Part shown: in pieces, positions 11,500 through 24,170 of the stretch
How the letters are laid out: every line of letters begins with the position of its first letter
Position numbering within the stretch: the stretch's first letter is position 1
Assembly (NCBI GenBank): GCA_911728455.2
Contig: OU452239.1
Span: forward strand, 5,368,384-5,432,383
DNA: 64,000 nucleotides
Source: Marthasterias glacialis
Taxonomy: Eukaryota > Echinodermata > Asteroidea > Forcipulatida > Asteriidae
Direction of reading: 5' to 3'
The notes under the pieces: generated by a model
The model's input: the letters and a program-made list of their open reading frames with translations, nothing else
What the model was told of the DNA's origin: nothing
The model's database searches: none
Made by a program: the position numbers and the translations under genes

Positions 11500-12715
11500 A
11501 ATCACTAAGAGAGCTCATATTAGCACATTTAAGTCCATACATTTTCAACATCAATGGTGTTTTATCATCACTTGCTACACTCTTGTTTGGTGTTCCCCAG
11601 GGATCAGTCCTGGGACCTCTCTTCACCATTTACTCTTAAACCCATAGCTGCAACTGAGAGAAATCACAGGCTTCACGTACATTAGTGTGCGAACAATACT
11701 CAACTGTATCTCTCTTTTGATTTAAATAATTCTGATGAGCAATCTGTACACAAACGAGTTGAGCAGTGTGTCTCAGATATAGAGTTCTTGATGACAAATA
11801 ATAAATTAAAACTCAACGATGATAAAACGAAAGTGCTTATTATAACATCTAAATACAACCATAACAAAAATAATGATCAACAGATGCAAATTAGCACTGC
11901 TACCGTTAAATCATCTGCTAATGCTCGCAATCTTGGCATCATGTTTGACAACACCATGTCCATGGAATCCTAGGTGAAAAAATTTGTTAGTCATAGGATC
12001 CTCAGTCAAGAGTCAGTCTCTATCCTTATCCACGCTTTCATTACATCCCGGCTGGATAATGGGAAGTCATTGCTCTATGGTATCAACAAGCTAATACAAA
12101 AACTACAAAATGTTCAGAAATCTGCTGCTCCCATATTATTGAAAACCAGTAAACATGATCACATCACACTGTCCTTAACTAGCTTCACTTGATTCACTTT
12201 AAAATCGTATTGCTTGTCTGGAAAGCTATGAATGACAAGGCACCACTGTACCTCAAGGAACATTTCTCACCTTATAGGCCTACTCCAAGTCACAATCTTC
12301 GATCTACAAACAAACTTCTTCTAAAACAAACCACATCCTATGGCGATTGTGCCTTTTCTGTATCTGCTCCAAAACTCCAAAACTCTTTACCATTAAATAT
12401 CTGAGCTACAGAATCTCTTGACATTTTCCTAGGCATGATTAAAGTACATTTGTTCAGCATTGCTTATGATTGACACTATTTATATATATATTGTGTTTAT
12501 CCACTTTATTTTGCTAGTGCATGTAAATCTCTCTTTATTGTGCTATTAATTATATAACTTATATCCTTTGTATTTGTAGTTTTAAGAATTTTATAATGTA
12601 CATTTTTTCTTTTATTTTCTTTTTCCAGCGCCTCAGAATATGTTTGGTGATAGATAGATGGCGCTTTACAAATTTGTATTATTATCATTATTGTTACAAT
12701 TGTTATTATGATCCT
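11500..12715 (+). mobile_element. Decayed non-LTR retrotransposon (LINE), CR1/L2-like, 3' part
   Basis: The frame pieces follow, in order, the second half of a LINE reverse transcriptase and its C-terminal region. NGVLSSLATLLFGVPQG (RT motif B region) continues to SVLGPLFTIYS. The catalytic ADD box is read as ANN-TQLYLSF at 11689-11721, so both catalytic Asp codons have become Asn. NNKLKLNDDKTKVLI follows, then NLGIMFDN, FITSRLDNGKSLLYG and QNVQKSAAPIL. The closing block is HFKIVLLVWKAMNDKAPLYL, LRSTNKLLL and SYGDCAFSVSAPKLQNSLPL. These are typical of the CR1/L2/Jockey group. The frame is broken by stops at about 11638, 11971 and 12190 and by frameshifts. The 3' end has a GGCGCTTTACAAAT tail followed by an imprecise TTATTA-type repeat (about 12650-12715). 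The endonuclease half is missing, as in ordinary 5'-truncated insertions. Confidence 0.9.
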
Positions 12716-13900
12716 AATTTAGGTTGTCCTCATAAAGAGTATCTTACATGGTCAGAGTCTTTCACATTACTTGTGTTTTTGGCTGTTATAATTTCTGTTC
12801 CAAGTTGATGCTCAGATTTGATGTTTAGTTATATCTTCTTCTCAGTGTTTTTATACTGACCTCAAATTTCTTGTACTGATATCCAAATTACAGCAAATGT
12901 GTTTTTATCAAAGGTTCAGACACCCTTCATGTATCATCCAATGTCCTCATAAGTTGCTCAAGTTCAATACAAAATGCACTGGCAACCTCACACAAAGATT
13001 TCTGATTAGAAACCCAAGCTCTGTTGACTAACTGAATCTCCCACGAACTAAAAATACAGGTATCTCTTTATTCAAGAGTGATAGCATGGAAATTGTTTGC
13101 AAACAAGAGACCAATTAATTAGTACAACAGTTGCCCTTTCACAGATGATTGCTTTCAATTATACTGTGCATTCAAGATATAATTACTACAGGCTCCTTCC
13201 CTTCAGAGTTGTTGACATATGCCAGACAGTGACTCCAGTCAGTAGGTTATCAAGACTTAAACTAAAGGAGAAGCAAGCATGGGATTGGCAGTTCATGATA
13301 GCTCTAGACCTTGTCCCAAGGGTCATATCATACCCTACAACAATCTTGTTTCATCATTTTTTGTCATTATAATCAAATACTAGTCAAGAACCTCATCAAA
13401 AAGAACAAAATCAAACTAGAATCAAAGATGCCTACACCTAAAACTGACAAAATGTGAAAGCAATTACCGAGCGAGGCCATGTCTTGGCACAGTAATTACA
13501 ATCATGATTCTCGTGCGCTACGATCGTCTAACTATTATTGGCTGCAAAGTCTATCAACTACACATGGAAAAATGCCAAGTAGATCGTGAACAAGACTCCC
13601 AAATGGAAAGTAGGATGGAAAAGGGGTGATGGCTGCAGGCTGAATATACTGCCAGTTTGAATCTCACCTTACTGTTCTATATACCTAGGCACCTGTCCCA
13701 CTTGCAAACAGCAACCCAGCTACCCCCATTGTCACCCTTGCCTTATACCAGCGGCACGGATTACACCATTATGAACCCACACACAAATCACAAATTCATT
13801 CTGAATGAGACGAAGAAACCTATATGCGGCACCAAGGCAAACAGGATGTCCTGCGATCTGATTGGCCAAACATCCCCAGGAAAGAAAGCAGTTGAATAAA
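12716..13900. other. No gene seen
   Basis: AT-rich sequence downstream of the LINE. A B-box-like AGTTTGAATCTC lies at about 13655, too isolated to call a SINE. The following 13840-14060 patch is more GC- and CpG-rich. Confidence 0.45.
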
Positions 13901-13913
13901 CTCATTTTGCCTG

Positions 13914-13927
13914 GCGCCCCCTGCGGC
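13914..13927. promoter_or_regulatory. CTCF-like motif
   Basis: GCGCCCCCTGCGGC matches the reversed CTCF core consensus SYGCCMYCTRSTGG at 12 of 14 positions. It sits in a local CpG-bearing patch (about 13840-14060) within AT-rich DNA. CTCF exists in deuterostomes (known). Occupancy here is an inference. Confidence 0.3.
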
Positions 13928-14059
13928 GCAGTTTTCACAAGTTAATGTCATTTTATCTGATGTATATACAGGCATGAAGGTAGCAGGTTTTTTCTCTGGC
14001 GGGGAGCGGCGACATGCAATGTTAGATTGTGAGTTGAAGTGTGGTGAGAAGATGGCAGG

Positions 14060-17000
14060 CTGCATAAGCTATCCTCTTCTTTCATGTCAACAGGAAACTG
14101 TCAATAACAGGGCACTCAGCGCAGACTTGGCTATATTAAACTGCCCTTTCTCAATCACCAGACAAACTTCATTTGACAAATACCGCCAGTATCTCATGGT
14201 GCTGTCTCTTAGCCACCTCTGTCAAATCAGTTAGGTTATGTACGGTGGGGAGAGGGGGGGGGGGCATTGCAAGGGGTATGGTAACCTTAATGTCTCTACA
14301 AAGATTGGGTAACAATATGATTGTGTCTAAAAACAACACCTTAAAATGTGTGGTAGTCCTGCACAACAACTCAAGTCAATACTATAATTAACGGCATTCT
14401 TATCAATATTTTGTTCATTGGCATAAAGCTTTGTAAGTAATGTAACAAATGGTTATGTGGTCCTTTGAAGACTAAATCTTATCACACAGACAAAATATAT
14501 AAGACCTGTATTGCTTTCCTCTCATTGATATACATTTTAACCAAATTGAGCTAGAGGATAAAATGATGTGGTTCCCTTTTCTGATATTGAAAATCAGACC
14601 TAATATTGTAATTGGGTATACAGGGAGCCAAACAGTCAGTGTTAGTGATGGTCCAGTTTTCCAATCTAATGCAGTAAAAAGGACAAACAGCTTACTAAGG
14701 TTTTTTCCCTAACAGAAGGAGGAAATCTATTGTCCTACAAACTGTTGTGTATAACTATGTCACTTCTAGTCAATAATAGCCTCAAACTATAGACAATTCC
14801 ATGCCACAAACTAGTGCACAATGTGAGGACTGGAAAAAGAAATGTCAATTTTCCTGTGAAGGAAAGTACAAAACACATTAATTTCCTGTTACTGACATTT
14901 TCTGGCAGTTTGTACATGAGCTTAAGAACGTGCTTATCAGAGGTACAGTTCAGTCTTGATGAAACACACTATAAATTGTCGTACCATTAAAGGGAAGGTA
15001 AATGTGTATAATAGATCAGCATGTAAAGTTCAGTCATTACAAGTAGAACACAAATAGGTTATTCAGCTACAAAAAATGTCAATTTGAAATCTTGTCTTTA
15101 CCGATGTTATACCTGCCCTTTGGCAAAAAGGTATATAACATTCACACAGAAAAACACAATATGTAACAGCAGTATGAGTTTAGAATTTGAAACTGGGGGA
15201 TAAATTAAAAATAACATTGGTATGTACATGATGTTATCTTGCCTGTCTGCAGGGTGATCAGACAGCAATTAAAGACTGACTTCTTCCCAATTCATGTTTT
15301 GTTTTCCCAACTCGATCCATATTGCCCCTAAAGCTTGTACCACTTCACTGCCGTGGGATAATATACCATACATTCTTCTACTTGAAGACATCTTTGCCTA
15401 CAAAGCTTTGATAGTGAAAAAAACACCAGACTTCTTTAGGCTTTTTATCGGATATTAAATTTACATACATACAGAAGGGGTGAGTTCCAAATTAAACCGA
15501 CTTGTGCCTTAATGTCAGAGAAAGCAATCAGGCATCGGCCGCAGTGAGCAACTCGCTCTCCCGGGATTGCCAAAGATTAATTGCAGTTTCTCAGCTTGTA
15601 ATAAATTCAAGATTCCTGGGGTCTTCCAGAATGATTCCAGAGAGAAACTCAAGAATATTCATTTCCACTCAGATTGAGAAAATTTCTGAACAGATCCAAA
15701 AAGAGGACTATGAAAATTGAATGTCATGGGGTGAGTGACATAAACGGCACTAGCGTCATGTCCTGAGGGGTTAAAGGTCGCATGAATACAGGATGTAAGA
15801 AATCCATTTGTAAAACTTTTAATCCCACTAAAAATGTTTAAAGGTAAGAAGGTAGGCTTATGGCAGTAGCTGTTTAGGCAAATTTTCAACGAATTATGGC
15901 CATTATCACTGAATCAGAAATAATTACACCTTAAAATGATATACTTTTAAATGAATTGGCTTTATCATTTCTTTTATAGGTTCAAATTACATAAGTTTGA
16001 ACTTTTAAACTTTTGAAAAAAGCTGCCAAACCCTCACCTTTAAGAATTGATTAAATCGTTGAACTTTTCAAAATAATGGAGTGCATTGCAGAGATTGTCT
16101 ACACACTCATGGGAACATGTGACAAAAAGCAATAAGTTTGTGGACTTTGGTTCACCCACGAGTCTTGTTAGTTAATACCCCAACTTCCTAAAAAAAGTAA
16201 TAATAATATGTGAATCTGAGTGGCAAGCATGCTCATGAGGCACAACTGCTTTGTTCAATGCTCTACTCTACTGTACAGCAATCAAGTCTACCACAAGGGG
16301 GTAATACAGTTTTCACTGTCTTACATTTTGTTTGTACTTTGAATCTGTCTGAATCCTCCAGAATCCCACACTGTGTGATATCTAATCAACACCCAAACCT
16401 GCAGGGTCTATTTGGTATGTGTAGGCCATGCAAACGCAGGTTTGGTTTGGATCTGTCATTACTCATGGGAAGGATGTGGACAGATTTTGACTAGTAAGAG
16501 TTGCAGGTGGATTTTGTCTGTGGGAAATGTTTGTTTTACATTTAAATTTAGAATTAATAGATTGAGGGCGAAAAAAGAACCGGCTTGTCATTATTTGTAC
16601 ATGACAATGTATCTGAAACCTACTTCACATTGTCTTCATCTAATAACTGTAGCTAGGTACAATCTGCACCCACCTCTTGTTGTATTTTGTGTAATACAAG
16701 AAAAGAGTCCAACTATCTTTCCTTTCAACCTCGGTTAACTTTAACTCATGATTTGAATGGGACATATGTACAATAATAAAGGTCATTAGGTCTATTTGAA
16801 TTAATATTGAATTATTCATAATATATTGAATCTGCATTAAAGCCTTCAAATTACAAACATTAAAATTTGTTAATATACCAATAAAATATATAGTTTTGAT
16901 TTTGGGATTTCTAAAATAAGACTTTTGATTTCGAATTTGCCTATAACTTGAATTTGAACTTAGGCCATCAATTATGAGATTGAAAAGGACCCACAGCTAA

Positions 17001-17260
17001 TTTAGAACGAAAACTGAGATTTATTTTATATTTTTTTCTTGATGACACCCCTGAGGATAGTCAAGCCTGCGTTCCGCCGAAGAAAAACATCTTTCAATTT
17101 GCGAGATAGCATTCAATGTCTCCCTTGTAATTCCCTTCCAGCCTAAACTACGATATCAACGATACAGGATCTACAAATTATCATCTCATATAGCCAAACA
17201 CTGATGAAATGTAAGGTCTTAAACACAAGCCTTCTTACCTTCAACAGCCAATAGTGAAGA
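14060..17260. other. No gene seen; one G-run and one short coding-like fragment
   Basis: A G-rich run lies at 14246-14266. At 17041-17106 a 22-codon stretch reads DDTPEDSQACVPPKKN and then IFQFAR before a TAG. It looks protein-like but has no family I can name and no clear splice acceptor. The rest is AT-rich with short frames. Confidence 0.4.
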
Positions 17261-17265
17261 GTAGA

Positions 17266-17279
17266 GTTGCCATGGCAAT
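17266..17279. promoter_or_regulatory. RFX X-box motif 1
   Basis: GTTGCCATGGCAAT fits the RFX X-box (RYYNYY, 1-3 bases, RRNRAC) except for its last base. Its core TTGCCATGGCAA is a perfect 12-bp palindrome. RFX factors drive ciliary genes in animals (known). No ciliary gene is visible nearby, so the role is inferred. Confidence 0.35.
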
Positions 17280-17299
17280 GCACAGGTGGGATGATGTCA

Positions 17300-19310
17300 G
17301 CGGTATGATATGACCATTTCATGCATCGCAGGCAGCAGATGGACAGACAACATAGAAAGAGAAGGGGAAAAATACAAGAAATGACAAGAAATTAGTGCTA
17401 TAATGAAACAAAATAGGAAAATGCTTGAGGGGCTGTGCTAACCACTCACTGCTAGACAAGTTTCTGGAAAATCCATTTCGGTTGTTATGATTGGCATTAC
17501 TGTTATAACATTAATAATAAAAAAATTGTTCAGTATTGTAGATGAAATCTAACAGAGGCCCAAACGAAACTACATTCACATTTTATATAAGAAAAATATA
17601 TTGGATATATTATATAATACCATTTCCAAACTTGAGCAGGTTCCAAAACATAAATTACTGTAAACCAGGTTCTTTTAAAGTGCATTATATAATCATTTGC
17701 CCTACAGCTTTATCTCAACACAAATGTTGTGCCCCCCTTTAGCAAGAAATTTTCAGCATAAAATAAAACTCTTTAATTCCAATGTTGCAAATTGCCGTGG
17801 TATTACTGAGTAATTTCTCAACAGACATTTCCAACCTAAAAAAAGACAACTTGTCCTTGTTGCTGTTTTGTTGAGTATTCAACACTGAAAATTTGCAAGG
17901 TAGTTTATTTATGTACATATGGTTCACGGTTCACACAAAGTAGGCAAAAATGCAGGTTCAAATTGTCCCCAGATATCAAACTGCTAGATTCTTAACAAGG
18001 GTCTTTATTAACAGTACAAGCTTGCCTTTGGCAAAATGTAAAATAAAATGTTTGATTTTCAAGGAAACAAATTTTTGCTCTGATTACTTATTTATAAATC
18101 AACTGACAAAACTTTTCACCGCAGAATAAAACATGAAAAAGAGTATATTCACATGTATTTACTAATGAATAAACCATATGAACCTTAATATGCATCATAC
18201 TATCGGTGTCTGTCGAAAGCTTAAAAATCCCCTAAAGAGCTGGAGGGAAGGGATTAGTACTTGTCTTCATATATGTGCATTGTTTTGTTCCAAGGATAAA
18301 AGTTTTTGATCAAACCTGTAGGATTCCCACACTATTTTAGGTTTAAATCTCAATACAGAGTCCCTGAATAATAGAAACATACAAATGAAATTACAAAGCA
18401 ATATGAACAACAAGATGAAGAAAGATATATTTCCTGCAGACGACATGTCTAATAGGAAACATTCAGGTAGTTGTAGTGTGATTATGAATATCCTCATCAG
18501 GCATCCTCCAACTCAGGCTGAGTGTTTCTGTATCAAGTTATATCATATTAGGCTGATTCAATTTGTAACATTATCAAATACTATATCATACTCTTGTATC
18601 AAAAAACTCTTGTGGTGAGAATATTAACAACATAAACGAAATAATTGCAGACGTTGAGCTGGAGGAGTGCTCACGAAATGAACAATTTTTACAAGGTGCC
18701 AGGTAGTCTATTGAATGCAGGACTTCAGCAGTTGTAGGGATACGATTGCAGTAAATTGGTTAATATTAAGTCAGTAGACAGCGGAGTGTGTCAACGTAAC
18801 TTTATCAGGGAAGGAATACTGTGTGTCCCAGCTACATCACACATTGGGAGTTAGTCAAATCCATAAACGCATTGATTTCTTGCCTCTAGAGCAATTCCAA
18901 GCATAAACACATTAACACAGCATATCAAAGCACGTACAGAGAGACATCTTACAAGCTGACTTACTGCGTTCTCCCTCACGGTTTACATGGTTTCACTATA
19001 TTCAATCACATCTATTTGTATCACTATAAAGTCTGCAAATATATCTCCATACATGTATGTAGCTCTAGGATATAATCATAGTGCATATTAAAGATACCCT
19101 TCAACTTCAAACAGGCCAAAGACCTGCGTATCTTTTTCAAAAAAAGAAGAAGAAGATAGTCTTGTATGTAAAATAATACATTTAGTTCCGATCCCAACTG
19201 CAACCATCTCTCTTATAAAGGCTACATTGGACCTGTATTTGACATACCACTTTGATGATTTATGTGCTGGATACTGGAAACTTATATGTCATTAAACCAA
19301 GAATTGTTTA
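17300..19310. other. No gene seen
   Basis: AT-rich DNA with short frames and no recognised repeats until the minisatellite begins. Confidence 0.45.
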
Positions 19311-19311
19311 A

Positions 19312-20102
19312 AAAGATGTGGTTCTTGTTCAACAGACACAAAAACAAAGATGTGGTTCAACAGACACAAAATACAAAGATGTGGATCTTGTTCAACAGAC
19401 ACAGAATACAAAGATGTGGTTCTCATTCAACAGACACAGAATACAAAGATATGGTTCTTGTTCAACAGACACAGAATACAAAGATGAGGTTCTTGTTCAA
19501 CAAACACAAAATACAAGGATGTAGTTCATGTTCAACAAACACAAAATACAAAGATGTGGATCTTGTTCAACAGACACAGAATACAAAGATGTGGTTCTTG
19601 TTCAACAGACACAGAATACAAAGATATGGTTCTTGTTCAACAGACACAGAATACAAAGATATGGTTCTTGTTCAACAGACACAGATTACAAAGATGAGGT
19701 TCTTGTTCAACAAACACAAAATAAAAGGATGTAGTTCATGTTCAACAAACACAGAATACAAAGATGTGGATCTTGTTCAACAGACACAGAATACAAAGAT
19801 GTGGTTCTTGTTCAACAGACACAGAATACAAAGATATGGTTCTTGTTCAACAGACACAGAATACAAAGATGTGGTTCTTGTTCAACAGACACAGAATACA
19901 AAGATGTGGTTTTTGTTCAACAAACACAAAATAGAAAAGATGTGGTTCTTGGTCAACAGACACAAAATGCAAAGATGTGGTTCTTGTTCAACAAACACAA
20001 AATAGAAAAGATGTGGTTCTTGTTTAACAAACACAGAATACAAAGATGTGGTTCTTGTTTGACAGATACAAAATACAAAAGATGTGGTTCTTGTTTAACA
20101 GC
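19312..20102 (+). repeat. 35-bp minisatellite with 5/6-unit higher-order structure
   Basis: About 22 head-to-tail copies of a 35-bp unit containing TGTGGTTCTTGTTCAACAGA. Marker variants recur in order (GTGGATC, GTGGTTC, ATATGG, GATGAGG, then the GTAGTTCATG unit). GTGGATC falls at 19381, 19556 and 19766, giving higher-order periods of 175 bp (5 units) and 210 bp (6 units). The unit has no stop in any forward phase, so a frame of 247 codons (19262-20005) and shorter frames in the other phases run through it. These are products of the repeat, not evidence of a gene. Units near the 3' edge carry an extra base and more changes, as expected at array ends. Confidence 0.95.
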
Positions 20103-20130
20103 CATATTGAGTTGAAAAGGTCTCCTTAGT

Positions 20131-20144
20131 GCGCCACCTATTGA
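20131..20144. promoter_or_regulatory. CTCF-like motif between the two minisatellite blocks
   Basis: GCGCCACCTATTGA matches the reversed CTCF core at 12 of 14 positions. It lies in the unique spacer separating the two 35-bp arrays. Occupancy is not shown. Confidence 0.2.
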
Positions 20145-20359
20145 TAGGAGTGGGAGAGGCATGTACAATTGAATGGGCACAATCATCATCACAACATTGT
20201 GAGTAAAAATGAGATGAGCATGAATAGTCTGCACAGTTTTACACTTAGTAGATGATAATAGATCTATTCAAGTTGATCTTCTCCAAAAAACACATAATTT
20301 TCACAACAAATCCATGTAGGTACTTATTAAGTGTTTTGTTCTTGTCCCAACACGTAACA

Positions 20360-20626
20360 CACAGATGAGGATCTTGTTCAACAAACACAAAATACAAAGA
20401 CGAGGTTCTCATTCAACAGACACAGAATAAAAAGATGTGGTTCTTGTTCAACAGACACAAAATACAAAGATGTGGTTCTTGTTCAACTGACACAGAATAC
20501 AAAGATGTGGTTCTTGTTCAACAGACACAAAATACAAAGATGAGGTTCTTGTTCAACAGACACAAAATACAAAGATGAGGTTCTTGTTTAACAGACACAG
20601 ACTACAAAGATGTGGTTCTTGTAATC
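20360..20626 (+). repeat. 35-bp minisatellite, second block
   Basis: About 7.5 further copies of the same 35-bp unit in the same orientation, after about 257 bp of unrelated spacer. The first units (GATGAGGATC, then GACGAGGTTCTCATTC) resemble marker variants of block 1. The two blocks are therefore one array split by an insertion or by loss of repeat identity. Confidence 0.95.
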
Positions 20627-23600
20627 AGCATAATAGTACACATATGTACAGACAGTGAATATTCTGCTGCATTCAATTCTACATAATCCTGCCTTACAGC
20701 CACACTTGAAATGTAACTGCACACACTCTAAACTAAACAGTGGACAATAGATATCAAATTGATTGCTAGCTTTACACAGGTAGACTCTATACACAATAAT
20801 GTAATCAATGAGCATCAACACTAAGGAGTGAATGTAACCTCTAAACAAACACTGCATTGTTGGTTGTATTGGATTTCAGATGGAAGTCAAGGGTATAGAA
20901 GGTTGTGTATACATTGTTGCTAGTGATGAGTAGACATCTTCTTGCTAAGGCACAAGAACAACTCTTCAACATACACGTACATGTAGAATACACTTATTAA
21001 CAACAGCAAAAACATCATCCCTGAAAAAGGAAGGTGAACTGATGTCCAGCTAAACCATTAAAGGAAACCTTCAATGTACACGTACATCTGCATCCTTCAG
21101 CATATTGGAACTTCACCCTGAAACCCTTGGAATCTGGTACACATGTCCCTTGGCCCCTTTTATGTTCTAGTTCTGAATTCATTCAACATTGGCAAGGTAT
21201 GTGAAAGAATGTTGTAAAATGTTGGGTGGTTCGAATTCTGCGGAACTTGAAGAGCCTTCCTTTTTCCTGAATTATGAATGATGTGAAGAAATTAATGATG
21301 TGTCTCTCTGAGACTGAGAAGTAGACACTGAAGTTGACAGGTTAATTAGTTAATAACAAGCATCTTCCCACTTCATATAATGAGTATCATCAAAATCCAA
21401 ATTAGCTGAACTCACAACTCCCTGTGCCAGGCAAACCCTTGCAGGTAAGGAGGGAATGGATTATATTGAATACATATAGTATCAAGAAAGTTTTGCAGAT
21501 TTTAATGTTAGAAGTATATCAAAGTTAAACTTTATGCTCAGAATGATGCACACAAAAAAGTGAACTTAGATATAGCAACTTAGAAGTTAAATCTCTTTTT
21601 CTAGGTAGAGCAGGTTAAAGACACATAGTTTTATACATCTTTGGTAGGTTTTCTATAACACATTCAGTTAAAATACCATGATATAATGTATTTTTATCTT
21701 GACTCAAACCTGCAAAGTTTTCAGCAAAGTACAAGCCACATCACAGTGCAGTGCCCATCACATACCTTCAAGCTTTTGTTTCAGATTGACCAAATTGAAG
21801 AGGAAAAATAGATGAAACAGGAGCCAAATGAGGTTATGTGAATGCAACTCAATACCTTGGATAAGTTTAGCTCAATATAATGAAACTAGTATCTCATTGA
21901 ATAGAGTGTAGGTACAACAATTGTCAATAGATAGTTTTACTGTTCATTTAATAAATTGGAAATATGTAGAATTCAGAGCATTGCACATGCCTACAGGAAT
22001 AAACAGTTCAGAGCTTGTAATACTGGGGTAAATCTTTTCTAAAGGATATTTGACATGATAATTCAGTGCGCTTTCTTTTACCAAGTGGGGATCAAGTTGA
22101 TTTAGTGGTACACTCCCTGCTTTTAACCTCTGTACCACTCATCCCCCTTCTAAAGTAGCCATACCAATTGGGTTTTCAGTCTTTACCAGATTACGTGGGT
22201 TTTTCTATCCATGCATCCACAAAGCGAACTGCATATTTCGTTGACTTCTATCCTCTCTCGTACAGGCTAAAAGTGCTAGACACTTTGGATTTTTTTCTGT
22301 AAATAAAAAATATTCTATGAAATTCTCTTAAGTTCTTGATGTGCTTATCAAGACGATCTTTTGGGTCCATTTGTTTCTTGTGAGAGACTAGAATACAGTG
22401 CAGAGCCCCACTCTTCTTCAGTAGATATTTCTTTTAGCAAGCAGCTAATGTGATTTAGAAATGAGCGTGTGAGGTGTGCAGTATGGCCGGCCTGTTTCCA
22501 CAGGTTGACTATTAACAGTTCAAGCATGAACCCTGTAAAGTAGACAGTATTACTTAACACAGATAATAAGAATTGACCAAGTCCACTCCAGCTAAATAAG
22601 ACAGTGGAGGGCCAGGTCATGTATGTTTGTTGGCAAGGCTGAATCAAGCGCCCCCATTAGCTACAAATCAACTTTATTGGGGTTATCGAATACTGTGTGT
22701 TTAGCCTAGTTTATCTTGTCACAATAATTCCTTGTATCTCCAGGGTAGGGGTGTTAATGCACAGTACCATAACAACTCCCCATGAAATCAATAGAACTTC
22801 CCAAGCCCGCTTCATTCTTATATTACACAAATGGAATATAAACCTAGAGGTGTTTGTTGATATATAAGCCACATGTGCCTCTAGATATTTAAAGGAATTA
22901 CATCTGCTTGTTTTAAAAGTAAGTAGGCTGGTGCATTATGTGAACTCAAAATGATGAACTCTATATAAGTGGCACCAGTTATAAAAATCTTCTTCAGGGT
23001 ATAGGTTTTGTTCTTTACAATTCCCAAACTAGAAGAGTATGTTGAAACTCTACTTCATTGATTGAACCCATGTATAGAATACGTCAATTAAGAGTATTTA
23101 AAAGCACTTAAAAGCACACTTAAGTGACTGAAAGGTCTAAGGTGTATTATACTACACATCTTGAGTGGTCATTCAACCTGATGATGATCACTTACAACAA
23201 AACATGAAGGTATGTTAACAGAGGCCAGCTACAAGTGATCCATTCCAATATAAAACACGTCATTTCACATTTTAATACATGAAGGGGGCTACTATTTGGG
23301 GGATGAATGTGAAACACAGAACAAAACATTTCTTGGCTACTTTCACAGAAAAGTGATTCCATTCCAACTAACCTATGGGTCAGCAGTCACCAATCATATT
23401 TTGAATTAAAAGTCAATTCTAGGTTGGATGAAAGATTAACTGTGAGAGAACACCACCCTAAATCATGCAGCCACTCCCACACTTCACTTCTCAAAACGAC
23501 CTTCAGTCAGTTTGGTAGTTTTTAGTAATTTATACCCAATCATATTGGGTACATATGTTACTGGGATTTATAACCAAAATAAATGCTTCTCGCCTGTGCC
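20627..23600. other. No gene seen
   Basis: AT-rich sequence with short frames. A tRNA-like GATTTAGTGGTAC segment at about 22097 may be a worn SINE head, but no B-box partner is convincing. Confidence 0.45.
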
Positions 23601-23609
23601 ACAATCTGC

Positions 23610-24170
23610 TGTTAACCAGTTGACGCAAGAAATCTCCCATGTTTTCCTGTCTAGCATGACCGGATTATTTTCTCGGAAATGCCAGAATCATTTTTCTTTG
23701 AGAGTACCGCTGGCACGGCAAAGAAACCCTGACTTGACAAAGCCAACAAAGCCAAGAGAACAAAGATTCTCTTTATAGCACCGGAATTGTTGTTTTCTGT
23801 ATCGAGAAAATGTCAAATTTCCGCACCGAGAATTGCAAAACCTCGGCCACAAGCTAACCCAGAACCAAGGCTGGATCCCAGGTTCACTCTGACCTACCTC
23901 CATTGAGCAGAAATACAATGAATAAACAATGGTGGAAGCCTCTCGATGTCTCATAATCCTCTTCATGGAGCCAAAGGACAAAGGTCTGGAATCAGAGATT
24001 ACACAATAACCCCCGCATAGCGGGTGAAAATCGGCAAAATACTCAACCCCATCTGTCCTCTGTGTGTGGGTGAAATGAAGTGTTGCACGGTGAGTGCATA
24101 CTCTGTGCATGCTCTGAAACAAAACATTCGGGCGACCTTTGTTTCGGCATTTCATTTTCCACAATGACCT
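23610..24170 (-). repeat. Dispersed repeat R1, copy 2
   Basis: The reverse complement aligns with 730-1220 over almost its full length. Copy 2 keeps an internal segment of about 80 bases that copy 1 lacks. It carries a 185-codon minus frame (23688-24245), the longest non-tandem frame in the window. That frame shares residues with copy 1: GVEY, a GG-x-CVI-x-D-x-RPL block, EASTIV, SLY, SME, SEP and PWF. An adjoining minus frame (24043-24396) begins upstream of R1 with a hydrophobic stretch (VTLFALLCIVSRNVAML). Whether R1 ever coded is open. No terminal structure was seen, and the MITE at 24472 begins about 300 bp away. Confidence 0.75.
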
